DNA of 29,166 bases. Origin: Phytomonas francai (lineage: Eukaryota > Euglenozoa > Kinetoplastea > Trypanosomatida > Trypanosomatidae). The notes beneath the pieces were generated by a model. The model did not search any database. It was not told where the DNA came from and was given only the letters and a program-made list of their open reading frames with translations. The position numbers and the translations under genes are program-made. The stretch spans positions 1 through 29,166 of the forward strand of contig MJCC01000028.1 of assembly GCA_001766655.1 (NCBI GenBank), read 5' to 3'. This document shows positions 1 through 10,200 of this stretch, in pieces (position 1 is the first letter of the stretch; every line of letters starts with the position of its first letter).

Positions 1-2
1 GC

Positions 3-440
3 GGTGTCACATTGCAAGACGGCCAGCCCGCTTGCGACAGTATAGAGCGCAGCAACTATGCCGTGACGCTCAGCCAGATCAATTCCACGCTCCTGAACGA
101 TAATGACATCGATCAAATTGTCGGCAGCACATCCATAGCTATCTCCGGTGATGATCCTGATGTCTCGCCACGCGGCAGGAGGCTTTTGCCTACGCTGCTT
201 ATTTGCGCGACTGCGATTGCCTGTACTGGAATGTTGGTGTTCGCAATCCTAAAATACCGTGAACGTCGGCAGTACTTTGTACAGTTTGGCATGGATGACG
301 ATAGCGTCGACGACATGTACATGCCAGCGATGATGCAGGTCGATACGGATGAAAACAGGCGACCTGAAGCCAGTCAGTACCCCGCTCACTATCAGCAAGC
401 AACACCAATAGGAAGTATTCGAATTAAGGAAGGCAGTTAA
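3..440 (+). CDS. C-terminal part of a type I membrane protein (5' end outside window)
   Basis: The frame is open from the left edge with no ATG before the stop at 438-440, so this is the 3' end of a longer gene. What is visible is an extracytoplasmic stretch with an N-glycosylation sequon (NST, about 24 residues after the first TTG codon at 12), a hydrophobic span of about 22 residues beginning LLPTLLICATAIACTG, a basic stop-transfer segment (KYRERR), and a cytoplasmic tail of about 60 residues that is acidic (DDDSVDD) and rich in Met and Tyr. This is the pattern of the end of a type I surface or endosomal glycoprotein. I do not recognise the family. Membrane-bound acid phosphatases and invariant surface glycoproteins of trypanosomes have this architecture, but nothing diagnostic remains here. 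Confidence 0.75.
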   Translation, partial: GVTLQDGQPACDSIERSNYAVTLSQINSTLLNDNDIDQIVGSTSIAISGDDPDVSPRGRRLLPTLLICATAIACTGMLVFAILKYRERRQYFVQFGMDDDSVDDMYMPAMMQVDTDENRRPEASQYPAHYQQATPIGSIRIKEGS

Positions 441-916
441 TCTATATATATTATAGCCATATGGAAGAGATCGAAAGATAGCCTTTTATCTTCATTATAG
501 TGGGAAAAACTAAAACAGATGTATATTTTCGTATTTATATTTTATTTTCCGAATTGTCGCATTCTTTTTGAGTTGTCTTTATTTCCCATATGAGTTCAAA
601 TGTTAGAATGAAATGTAAGGAAAGAAATGAGGATTACGTATTCAGCCACAGGCCTTTCAAAATAAAAACACGTCTACCATACTTTTTCCGTTCCAGATGT
701 GCTAATGTGTGTATGATTTCAAGTGCACCTATTCATTAGGGAAAATTTTAGGTTGAAGTAGAAGGAAACCTGACGTTTGTAAGTAGATACTAGATTTCTA
801 TTATATAGTACAACTTTTCAGTCTCATTATTGATCGCAACATAGTAAAATGGCATGTTCTGGTGCATAGGTAGCATCCTTTTTATGCTAACGCCTGCACC
901 CCTTTTTATTATGATT

Positions 917-947
917 CCCCTCCCCCCCCTCCCCCCTAAAAAAAAAA
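917..947. repeat. C-rich homopolymer tract followed by A10 tract
   Basis: Three C runs of 4, 8 and 6 separated by single T residues (917-936) are followed by T and ten A residues (938-947). A similar tract (C11-T-C7, with a nearby A17 run) lies at 26669-26724. Such tracts are prone to length errors in sequencing. Confidence 0.85.
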
Positions 948-1337
948 GAAGCAAACCATTGGGTAGAGATAGCAAAAGTCACGTGAAGCAGGTGAACTAA
1001 GATGACAAAATGCATTAATACGTATCGTTCCACAAAATGGGGATGCTTAATTAATAGTGCGTTTTTATTCTATGCCTGATATAACTGTCGCTCTGCAACG
1101 CAGAAAAGTTATTGAAAAAGGGCCCTGTGGCGACAAGCTCAAGTACTAGTGTGGATTATTTAATGAGTTTGAATATTTTGAAACATGTAGCCTGATGAAG
1201 CGTGCTACCAGTATCTTCAAGAGAAACGCATTTGTTATCAGAGAATATACCTGGCGGACTTCAAGGTGAATTACCTTTAGTTGTCTACAACGGTGTGGAA
1301 AACTCAAACTAAATCCAGTATATGAGTTGTCATAAAG

Positions 1338-1356
1338 TATTATTATTATTATTATT
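1338..1356. repeat. TAT/ATT trinucleotide microsatellite
   Basis: About six consecutive TAT units lie in the spacer. A related AAT repeat is found at 26861-26897 in the other gene cluster. Confidence 0.9.
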
Positions 1357-1747
1357 AAGAATGGTACCCCCAATACCTGTGAATATATTGAACCTAATTT
1401 TAAAAGGTATAACTCATCACTTCGCTGTTCTCGGTAATTGATATACTGTTATGGTTCTGTATTTGTTTCTTGACACACATACACACATAGTTTTATCTCA
1501 ATATATCGAATTTCCCATTATGTCTATAGCAATATAATGCATTCTAAGTGGGCACAATGACCTTTTCATTATTCATTATGCAAGAGCTTGTTTAGGTGAG
1601 ATTATGAATAGTTAATCTAATAATTCTCACTATCGTCATAGGATATTCTTATCAAAATAAATAAACAAAACACAAAATGTAGAAAATACACGACGTTTTC
1701 TACCTAACAGACCAAATCTGAAGGCTAATCAATCTGTGAATACGTTA

Positions 1748-1787
1748 TTATCTCTTCTTTTTGAGGTTTTTACAATCAAATATTTAG
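1748..1787 (+). promoter_or_regulatory. Candidate trans-splicing signal of the M16C peptidase gene
   Basis: A pyrimidine-rich tract (1748-1763) is followed by AG at 1764-1765 and 1786-1787, about 90-110 nt before the ATG at 1876. This matches the usual kinetoplastid spliced-leader acceptor arrangement. The exact acceptor is inferred, not proven. Confidence 0.4.
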
Positions 1788-1875
1788 GATAAATAGTCAT
1801 TAAAAAGCATTAGGCATAAAAATATATAATAATTAACCAGAGAAAGTTCTTAAACCTATCGTTTAAGTTATTAAA

Positions 1876-4800
1876 ATGCTTCGGCGTACAGTGTGCCGCT
1901 TCCAGGTTAGCACTGCACGGCCTCGACTTGCCCTTAACAATATCTCGGGGTTTGAGCTTTTAAGTGTTCGGCCCGTAGATGATCTTAACCTCGTAACCTA
2001 TGCAATGCGGCACAGGGCCACTGGAGCTTCCTACTACCATGTTGACATCGAAGATAACAATAATGTCTTTTGTATAGGATTTAGAACACCAGCGGTGGAT
2101 AACAAAGGTACTTCACACGTTCTTGAGCACACAGTGCTCTGTGGTAGCAAAAAGTATCCAATTCGCGATCCCTTTTTTGCCATGCTCCAACGCTCGCTCA
2201 GCAATTTTATGAACGCCATGACTGGAGCGGACTACACCTTGTACCCATTTGCCACTACAAACGTGCGAGACTTCTCCAACCTCATGGATGTTTATCTGGA
2301 TGCGGTTTTTCGGCCACTGCTTCGTGAAGAAGACTTTAAGGTTGAAGGTCATCGTATTGAGATCGCGGGCGAAAAAAACGAGACAGATGTAATTGGGGAG
2401 GATGGAACACCAACAAGAGAGACCGATCCCTGCTCGGACGCGTCTAGCATAGGGAAGAAACGCCTTGTGCACAACGGTGTGGTGTTCAATGAAATGAGGG
2501 GGGTGGTGTCAGAGCCGAACCAGCACTTTGCTCACTGTCTTATGCGCACTATGCTGCCAGAGACTCATTACACCTACATCTCTGGTGGGTCCCCACCAGA
2601 CATTTTGAAGCTTACATACGAAGATCTCGTGTCTTTTCACAGACGTCATTATCACCCCTCTAACAGCATGACCTTCACGTATGGCAACCAGCACCCGGAG
2701 AAGTATATGCAAACTCTTGACGAGTACTTTTCCTCTTTTCAAGCTGCTAATCCGGTGCATGTGCCCACTTTAAGGGAGAACTGTCGCTTTAAGGAGCCCA
2801 AGATAGTGCGACTAGAGGGGCCTCTGGATGTAATGGGTAATATTAAGCAGCAGAAACGTATCGCTGTTTCGTACGGCGTCCCTCAAGAAGAAAACTCTAT
2901 TTCTAGCGTGGTCAATCTCACCGTGTTAGACTCCTTGCTTTGCTCGGGGCCCAGCTCACCTATGTATAAGGCTATCATCGAATCTCAAATCGGGAGCAAG
3001 TACGCTCCGATGCGGGGCTACGCTTATTACCTCTCCTCCCCTATAATCAGCTACGGGGTTTCCGGCGTGGATGAAGAACGGCCCGACGCGGAAGATGAAG
3101 TTCTTCAGGCCATCACTTCGGCTCTGATCTCGACCAAGGACAACGGTTTCGACACACGTCGCGTGAGCTCTGTTATCTTTCAGGAAGAGCTGGAGCAACG
3201 CCATCGATCCGCGAGCTACGGAATCAATCTGTGCACCAATTTATGCGCTATAGGCCTGTGTCGCACGTATAACGATCCCTTGGACTTTATTAACTGGTTA
3301 CCTCATCTGAAAAAGTTGGGGCAAGACAATGGTGCTTCGTTACTGCCCTACATAAACTCTATTTTTCTGAAAAATCCAAACCGTGCAGTCCTCAGCGTAT
3401 CAGCCAAGGAAAATTTTCTGGGCTCCTTCCGGAAGCAGCTGCAGGCAGAAGATGACGCCCTAAATAACACGGCTACCGAAGATGATATCAAGTACGTTGA
3501 ACAAGAAATGGAGGAGTCGTTAAAGCGACTTCGGGCGCCACAGCGGACAGAGATGTTGCCCACACTGGAAATCAACGATATTCCGAAGAAGTCGTTTTCG
3601 GAACCATTACCACAGGCTGCGGGTTCTGATTTTGCGACGTACACTATCAGCTTTCCCACTAACGGGCTCGTATACGTTCACGGGCTGCTTCCCTTCTCTA
3701 CGGAGCTCATCAAGCTCATACTTGCCGGCAACCTCGACGCTATCAGCCCAAACGTGCCGATTCTACACTCGCTGCTAGCGAACACTGGATCTAGAAACCA
3801 TTCGTACAAGGAACAGTCTGTTGAGATAGAGCTTGTGTGCGGGGGATTTTCTTTCTCGCCCATACTCAACGAGTCCTACACAACCAAGGAGTCCACCATT
3901 GCGGGTACTTCATTTGGATTTTACACTACTAAAGAGAAACTGAGGGAGAGTCTGCAACTCCTTGCTGAGGCGCTTCTAGAGCCACGCATAATTTCCTCAG
4001 ACCCAGAGGTATACACATGTACTCTCTCGCGGCTTAAGATGGTTTGCACCAGTGTTATTCAGTCCCTCCAACAGTCCGGCAACCGCGTTGCAGTGTCACG
4101 CGCGGTGTCGAAACTGACGCAGCGCGGAGCGCTACACGAGCATTGGTGGGGGTTCGCCCATTCCAAGTATGTCTCTGAACTCTTAAAACAGCTTCAGGGT
4201 GAGGCAGAGGAGAGACACAGTGCTGTGGAGAAAATTTTAACCGAGTACAGCAACCTGACGGCCTCGCTTTGCCATTCCATGTCCAGCGCTGTTTTGTGGG
4301 CAACATGCGAGGCAAGACACTGTGTCGAGGTGGAACAACTCCTGAATAACTTTAGAGAAAAATTTATTGCATTCGGTTCAGAAACCTCAAGTGGAAGCCT
4401 ACCCACGCGCCTCATGTTGCCCACCGTGCAGGCTCCTACTCTTTCACAGAGCCTGACTGATAGGCTTCCCATAGATACTTCCTATGTGGGCTTTGCGCTT
4501 CCGAACGCGTTGTCGTGGCAGCATCCTGATCAGGCTGCACTGCGCGTAGCGTGCACTCTCCTAAACAACAAATACCTGCACCGCCGCGTGCGAGAGGAAG
4601 GCGGCGCCTACGGCTCTGGGGCGTCTGCTACCCTACAGGGCCAAGTCGGTGGGGTCACAATGTCCAGTTACCGGGATCCTAATCCAAGCAACACGATTAA
4701 GGCATTTTCTGAGACTGCGGATTGGATAGCAGATGTGCGCAATATCACCCCTGAGGCCTTGCGAGAGGCAAAATTGCGTCTTTTTTCTTCCATTGACGCT

Positions 4801-5010
4801 CCATATGCAGCGGACTCGTACGGTGAGGCTTATTTTTTGAATGATATCCATCAAGAGTTGAAGCAAAATATGCGAGATGCCCTTTTGCGAGTAAATGAGA
4901 TAGATATTGTGCGAATGGCTGATTTTTTCAGCCCAGAGAAACAGAAATGCAGCGTCTCTAGTATACTGCAACCGATTGAAGTAGAAGGGGTGTCTGTAGA
5001 AACAGCCTAA
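1876..5010 (+). CDS. PREP: Presequence protease-like M16C metallopeptidase (PreP/Cym1 family)
   Basis: A mitochondrial-matrix zinc protease of this family degrades cleaved targeting presequences and other short unstructured peptides. The 1,044-residue length is close to the 1,000-1,040 of PreP/PITRM1. The inverted zinc motif HVLEH is at residues 81-85, inside GTSHVLEHTVLCGS, giving His81/His85 as ligands and Glu84 as catalytic base. The third ligand is probably Glu206 in GVVFNEMRG. The C-terminal-half element REEGGAYGSGA (906-916) supplies the conserved Arg/Tyr pair that completes the active site across the closed chamber. The N-terminus (MLRRTVCRFQ, Arg-rich, no acidic residues in the first 20) reads as a mitochondrial presequence and supports this ATG. 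About 20 extra residues (roughly 166-196, acidic, Thr-rich) sit before the Glu206 strand and look like a lineage loop. All key residues are intact, so activity is expected. Confidence 0.93.
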   Translation: MLRRTVCRFQVSTARPRLALNNISGFELLSVRPVDDLNLVTYAMRHRATGASYYHVDIEDNNNVFCIGFRTPAVDNKGTSHVLEHTVLCGSKKYPIRDPFFAMLQRSLSNFMNAMTGADYTLYPFATTNVRDFSNLMDVYLDAVFRPLLREEDFKVEGHRIEIAGEKNETDVIGEDGTPTRETDPCSDASSIGKKRLVHNGVVFNEMRGVVSEPNQHFAHCLMRTMLPETHYTYISGGSPPDILKLTYEDLVSFHRRHYHPSNSMTFTYGNQHPEKYMQTLDEYFSSFQAANPVHVPTLRENCRFKEPKIVRLEGPLDVMGNIKQQKRIAVSYGVPQEENSISSVVNLTVLDSLLCSGPSSPMYKAIIESQIGSKYAPMRGYAYYLSSPIISYGVSGVDEERPDAEDEVLQAITSALISTKDNGFDTRRVSSVIFQEELEQRHRSASYGINLCTNLCAIGLCRTYNDPLDFINWLPHLKKLGQDNGASLLPYINSIFLKNPNRAVLSVSAKENFLGSFRKQLQAEDDALNNTATEDDIKYVEQEMEESLKRLRAPQRTEMLPTLEINDIPKKSFSEPLPQAAGSDFATYTISFPTNGLVYVHGLLPFSTELIKLILAGNLDAISPNVPILHSLLANTGSRNHSYKEQSVEIELVCGGFSFSPILNESYTTKESTIAGTSFGFYTTKEKLRESLQLLAEALLEPRIISSDPEVYTCTLSRLKMVCTSVIQSLQQSGNRVAVSRAVSKLTQRGALHEHWWGFAHSKYVSELLKQLQGEAEERHSAVEKILTEYSNLTASLCHSMSSAVLWATCEARHCVEVEQLLNNFREKFIAFGSETSSGSLPTRLMLPTVQAPTLSQSLTDRLPIDTSYVGFALPNALSWQHPDQAALRVACTLLNNKYLHRRVREEGGAYGSGASATLQGQVGGVTMSSYRDPNPSNTIKAFSETADWIADVRNITPEALREAKLRLFSSIDAPYAADSYGEAYFLNDIHQELKQNMRDALLRVNEIDIVRMADFFSPEKQKCSVSSILQPIEVEGVSVETA

Positions 5011-5459
5011 GGTTCTTTTTAAGTACTTACAACTTTTCCTTTTGTCTTTATATTAACTTAATATTGAAGATTGTTTGATTTTTCCCCTAAATATCCTGTG
5101 GGCTATAATGAAATCTTTCGCATATATATATTTCTTTCATAATGTGCCTGAATGTTTTTCCACTACATAAAGTATTCACAAATGGAAGTAGAAAATGTCT
5201 CTCCATCTTGTTAATGACAATGTCCATGTGTGCTTCTCTTACTCTCTCTAACTTACACGGGTATAAATGAATGGGTGTAATATATCCTATTTCCTTTGAT
5301 GAGAACATACTCACAGGTTTGCAATCCCTCTTTTCATTCACCTTTTCTACACGCATAAGCATTTTTAGCCACAGTTACTCTTGATTCTAAAAAAGGAGTT
5401 GCTTATTTACCAATGTTGTAACGCACCTATCGTATCTTCCCTATTTTGGTGTTTAGTAT
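5011..5459 (+). other. Intergenic spacer between peptidase and MICU-like gene
   Basis: AT-rich spacer with an AT dinucleotide patch near 5120-5130 and a CT-rich tract around 5233-5252. A pyrimidine-rich segment (5431-5454) ends in AG at 5455-5456, just before the first ATG of the next gene. No coding or RNA gene was seen. Confidence 0.5.
5431..5456 (+). promoter_or_regulatory. Candidate spliced-leader acceptor bearing on the MICU start
   Basis: The pyrimidine-rich stretch ends with AG at 5455-5456. If it is used, the first ATG (5460) would have a 3-nt leader, whereas the in-frame ATG at 5505 would have 48 nt. This favours the second ATG unless an acceptor further upstream is used. Confidence 0.35.
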
Positions 5460-6851
5460 ATGCATTGTAGCTTGCTAGAGACGGTCGCATTACCCTCACG
5501 AATCATGTTACAGAAGCTCCCAAAAAAGCTACGGCAACACCTGCAAATAAGTTGGCTAAAATCACATGCACACCACTATCTGGCTCGCGCTGCTTTTTTT
5601 TTACGACCATGTATTGGTCCTCAAGACCACATTCTTAATGCGAGCCATTGTTTAGGAAAAAATGGACACGCCAGTAGGCTTCTGCTTTCTGCTCAAAACA
5701 CGAATTATTTACTCGCTAAAGCCCTTCAGGACTTGAAACAGCCTCAGAAAAGATGGAAGCGAAGCTCAATCTCACTTCTCCTGGGGTGGGTAATGGGATT
5801 ACTATTTGTCGGGATCACCACTGGAAATGTGGTTGTGTGGTGCCGATCTTACGAAACACCAACCTATCTGATTCCTTACTACCTCCGTGACGTTAGCACC
5901 CGCTTCCACCATTACGCCTCAGTCAGGAAGCGCAAGGACGGCCCCTTGTACATGACTGCAGATGATTTTGTCTTGGCGTTGTTCGGAGCCCCGGGTAAGG
6001 AAACAAGAAATTCCCCAATAGCATCGGGTTTACGTGATTTATTCACCAGCATAGACTCCGACTGTGATGGTTGCATTGGATTTCCCGAGTTTCGTTTCAT
6101 CTTTTTGCTGCTTACCAGCCGTTCACAAGATATGCGCCAACTTTTTCGGATTGTAGACAACGAGGGTCAAGGGTCATTAAATATTGACCAATTCGCAAAC
6201 GTGTTGCGTAGCCTTACAAATGACGAGGCTGTTGTGCGTTCTGTGCTTTCCCCAACCTGTCAAAAAGGGGGTCTTGTCCGAAAGCTTTTTGGTGACAAGA
6301 TGAAACCACGGCGTTGTTCTTTTGAAGAAATCAACAACATTGCACATGCCATCCGAATCGAGGTTTGGAAGGCAGAATTTGAACAATTTGACGTTAACCA
6401 TACAGGATTTATCACCGCGGAAGAGTTTTCAACCCTCCTATCAAGACATGTACTTGGCTCACATTTACCTTTGTATTTGGTGGAAAGCATCCGGAAGCAA
6501 AAAGGAGGTACCACTAACGTGTCGCTTGATTCGTGGCTTGGCGTTCATGAGGTCCTGCATGTAGCTGAAAACCTAGGGGAGGTCCTGGAGCTACACTGCG
6601 CCTCAGGTCTCCCGGTCACACGCTCTGTTTTTTCCCGTATTCTCCGTGTTGCAAACGCCCCGCTAAATGAAGACGTGCTCAGTATAGTGTTCTCCATTTT
6701 TGACAAAAAAAACGATGGTGTTATTGAAATGGATGAATTTCTCTATATCATGAAGCAAAAAATTGGCTACCATTACCGTGCCGCACCTAGACGCGTCAAG
6801 AGCCTTACAGAACGCTTTGTTCAGTGCATAGGGGAAGCTGTGGATGGGTGA
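5460..6851 (+). CDS. MICU: MICU-family EF-hand protein (mitochondrial calcium uniporter regulator)
   Basis: MICU proteins gate the mitochondrial calcium uniporter by sensing calcium in the intermembrane space. The collinear match to animal MICU1 is clear: YASVRKRKDGPLYMTADDF (152-170) corresponds to the pre-EF segment, LFGDKMK (276-282) to the central link, WKAEFEQFD (303-311) to the second pseudo-EF segment, and FLYIMKQK (427-434) follows the last EF hand. EF loops are at 199-210 (canonical), 233-244 (degenerate, Gln at positions 5 and 12), 311-322 (canonical spacing) and 415-426 (canonical, Lys at position 3). A hydrophobic span (about 104-127) fits a membrane anchor. Met16 (5505) begins a basic amphipathic stretch with no acidic residue for about 40 positions, so a 448-residue protein starting there makes a better mitochondrial precursor. 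Whether it is MICU1 or MICU2 cannot be decided. Confidence 0.85.
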   Translation: MHCSLLETVALPSRIMLQKLPKKLRQHLQISWLKSHAHHYLARAAFFLRPCIGPQDHILNASHCLGKNGHASRLLLSAQNTNYLLAKALQDLKQPQKRWKRSSISLLLGWVMGLLFVGITTGNVVVWCRSYETPTYLIPYYLRDVSTRFHHYASVRKRKDGPLYMTADDFVLALFGAPGKETRNSPIASGLRDLFTSIDSDCDGCIGFPEFRFIFLLLTSRSQDMRQLFRIVDNEGQGSLNIDQFANVLRSLTNDEAVVRSVLSPTCQKGGLVRKLFGDKMKPRRCSFEEINNIAHAIRIEVWKAEFEQFDVNHTGFITAEEFSTLLSRHVLGSHLPLYLVESIRKQKGGTTNVSLDSWLGVHEVLHVAENLGEVLELHCASGLPVTRSVFSRILRVANAPLNEDVLSIVFSIFDKKNDGVIEMDEFLYIMKQKIGYHYRAAPRRVKSLTERFVQCIGEAVDG

Positions 6852-7241
6852 GAATGTTGTAGAGGAAGAAACTACACAACCTTTTTGTTTTCTTTCTTCC
6901 ACAAATGAAGCTATGGTATTGTTATGCAAAATTCTGAAATTTAGATAGAAATGTTCTTTCTCATTCTTTCTGTATGAATTTATCTCGTTACTATAAATAT
7001 CTATGCAAATGCGCAATTCAAGTTAAACTTGAGTTCCGTATTATCCTCCTCTAACAGACCAGTGAGCTTGTGGTTAGATATAAAAAGGGAAGAAAATCGC
7101 TTTTATACGGTCTCAAACCTTAGATATTTGTTGCTTCGGGTGGTAAGTCGGTGCCCGCTAGATACGCGGTGTAAGGTTTCATTGATTTTAAGATAATTAG
7201 AATATATAATTGTATATTGATTTGCTTTCTTTCACATAAAA
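6852..7241 (+). other. Intergenic spacer between MICU-like and ARF-GEF genes
   Basis: A pyrimidine-rich tract (about 6879-6900) may mark polyadenylation of the upstream gene. A second tract with AG (7041-7057) may serve trans-splicing of the next. A GC-richer patch at 7135-7175 has no cloverleaf or internal promoter that I can find. Confidence 0.5.
7041..7057 (+). promoter_or_regulatory. Candidate trans-splicing acceptor of the Sec7 gene
   Basis: Pyrimidine block TTATCCTCCTCT followed by AACAG, with AG at 7056-7057, leaves a 184-nt 5' leader to the ATG at 7242. A second CT-rich block lies at 7221-7235 but has no AG between it and the ATG. Confidence 0.45.
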
Positions 7242-10200
7242 ATGAAGCGCAGAGGCCCGGCTGAGGACGAGAACTATACTGCTTTCCTTGCGCAGCTCAA
7301 TCTTCTTTTGACGCAGATCAGAACGACTGTCAATAGCGCGGACCTGAGCAGTGCCAATAAAGCCAAACTGAATGATATCCGAACAACAGTTGAGGAGTGG
7401 ATTGAAGAATTGGCCAAAGTATTCGCTCAAGGCTCAATGGCGAATTCGGTATCGCACTCAGTCGCGTTAGTATCGGTAGACGGAAATGCGGGTGAGGAAG
7501 TACACTCTGACACTACCAATATGGACTTTGGAAGTGTTAGATCGGATACCGTTGCGGAGTTACAGCAGGACTGCGGCGGGTCACAACAGGAACAACGCAT
7601 GTCCACTGCAGATGATCTTACTCAGGACATGTACATGGGGTCCTCGAAACAAACAAACATTACGGCGTCAGAAAACGTCCTTGAGAGCAAAACCATTGTG
7701 GATCTAATCACTTTAATGAAGCTCTTGCTGACCAACGGCCTACCAAAAAGCTCTAAGTTGCGTTCTTCAGCAAAAGCTATGGCACTGTTGGTTGTGGTAC
7801 GCTGCTATTCCACCATTGCGGCAGGGCTGCAGCACGTTCTACATCAAACCCACTCCATTACTCGTATCTCGGAAGACGGCAAAGTCGTTTCAGCATCAAC
7901 CCCTAAGAGTAGTGACACTGATAGTCGAGATGAAATAGAGTGCCTTGAAATTTTCGTGGAACTAGCAAACGATATTGGGCTTTCCACTAGGACACTCAAA
8001 CAGTGTTTGGAGCTAGTGATTCAATGCGCCAATATAAGCTCTCCGAGCTATATGCGTTTTGCTTTCCAACTTTGTGTGGACGCGGCGAGGCAGATACGGG
8101 ACTCAATGTTGTACTTCCAGAGTCATTTTGAGCGAGATGGGTGGGAGTTTCTTGGTGAAGAGTTCAATGGGATAGTTGCTGCAAGCAACACTATGAGCAC
8201 TGATGTATGTGGTGAAAGACAGTGCAATAGCATTAATGGTGAAAGCAGGGATGATACATCATACGAAACGATGAGTCCAGAGTTTGATGCGTATGTAGAG
8301 CATCGCGCGAAGTCCATCCGACAGCTGTGGGGGCCCTCGCTTACCTACAGTATCGCCGAGGTCGGTAGTGTTCTCTCGAGCATCGTCAAATTTCTTGCAG
8401 ACGCATCGGCAATCAATGAACTTGGGGCAGTAACAGAGCTCGCCGCAGTCAAATTGGATGCTCAGAGTGCTCTCTTCTCGTTGGGTGGTTCGATGCCGTT
8501 GCTGTCTAAGGATGGTGGTAAGCGTGAGGGTCACCTTTTTGCAAGGGAATCGAATCGAAGCATGCAACACACAACCGAGCAAACTACTGAACTGTCTACC
8601 GTGAGCGATTCTACGCATGAAAAGGACCCTTCATTACGTCATGCATCTTCGCTTGATAACCCACTATCTGCTAATAATCTAGCTGCTAGCTGCGTGCTAA
8701 TGTGCTTGGGTGTCAGCTTCCAGGCGGACTACATTACCACGATAGCGGAATGCTCCGGTGATGAGAATGACGGACGCCTGGCGGCGACAAGGATTCTCAA
8801 CGATTCGCTGTATGGATTATTGAAGGAAAAAGGGAGTTGTGGCAATGCATTACTTCGAATAATGCTTCAGAAGGCCAAGTGGCGGAAATCCCTCTTCAAA
8901 GGTATCGTCAACTGCATTATATCGCTACGGCACGCAGTACTTTATACTGGGCTGAATAGTCTACGCCTCCTTGTTTTCAATCACACCACAGAGTGTATTA
9001 AAGAAATAGGATATATTTACACATATTGTGTCTTTCCGTTTTTGGAATCTAAAAACAGTCCCAATCACGTCAAGAAATGTGTCCTGTCTCATCTTATTAG
9101 CACGTTTTTGAGTCCTTCGGTAGGAGGTGTCTCCATGTTGCTGCATCTCTACCGCGTCTATGACCTCAATATCCATGCCCATCAACTCAACCTTGTGCAG
9201 AAGCTTGTCTCGATATTGTCACATTTTGTGCGACAGGCCTCTTTTAACGACTTTACACACGATACTGCGGCCTACCAACATCAAGAGCGGCTAGATGACC
9301 GTGGCAACACGAGTCCTCTCGACACGCTTCCCTCGATCCCCTTTATAGCCCTCAATTCCCTGTTACTTGTCCTCGAAGCCCTTCGACGAGAAGCACCACC
9401 AGAAAGCGACAGCAACTCTCGCACCTCGCACTATTTGCAGTTACTCGATAATCGTGTCGAGAAACTAGAGCAACAGCGCCTTGCAGAGCGCCTTGAGAAG
9501 TCCCAAAACGCCATCCACGAGTACTTTGGGGTAAGGGATGAGGAAATCAACCCACCGGACATAAATCCGATGTTTGCCAAGGAACACGACCATAAATTGC
9601 TCCCCCGTCCAACGCTGAATGAAACAGAGGAAAAAATTCTCTGCATTGTAGACTTTCTTCAGGACATTCATACACTACATCCGGAAACTGTGGCGGACTA
9701 CCTTACGACCCCAAGCGTATTCCCCTTGCAGGTGTGCATGGCTTACATGGAGCGCCTCCCGCTGGCGGGTTGTGGTCTTGTAGAAGCATTACGGGTGCTT
9801 TTTGCTGCGCTGCAGCTGCCCAAAGAAGGGCAACGGGTCGAGCGCATATTAGAATACTTCACTGCTGCGTACTTTAAAGCAAACAATGTCCCGGGGATCA
9901 ACCGCACAGTGTTCCCCTTTCCTGATGTCGACAGCTGCTTCTTAGTCGTTGTTGCAAGTGTGATGCTAAACACTTCCCTGCACAACCCCATGGCTGGAAC
10001 CCGCATGAGAAAAGATCAATTCCGCGAGCAGCTGGTGCATTGTGAAGAGTTGAAGGATTGCCCGCCCGCGTTCTTCGATGACATCTTTCAGATAATTAAT
10101 CAATACCCTCTCAACTGCGCGAAAAAAAAAAGCTACGCAATGGAAGGCAATGGCCATGGTAAGGATAGCAGTAAGACTGAAATCTATGGGAGTTTGGACT

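Larger units (their letters stand above)
441..1875 (+). other. AT-rich intergenic spacer with simple repeats
   Basis: This is 1.4 kb without a credible gene. Open stretches are short and of low complexity on both strands. It holds a C-rich run followed by an A run (917-947), a TTA microsatellite (1338-1356), a short CA-rich patch near 1474-1488, and pyrimidine tracts that could serve polyadenylation of the upstream gene and trans-splicing of the next one. No tRNA-like cloverleaf or conserved RNA was recognised. Confidence 0.6.

Noticed and set aside
7120..7190. Possible tRNA or small RNA in the GC-richer patch before the ARF-GEF gene
   Set aside because: No acceptor stem, A-box/B-box pair or cloverleaf could be built by eye.
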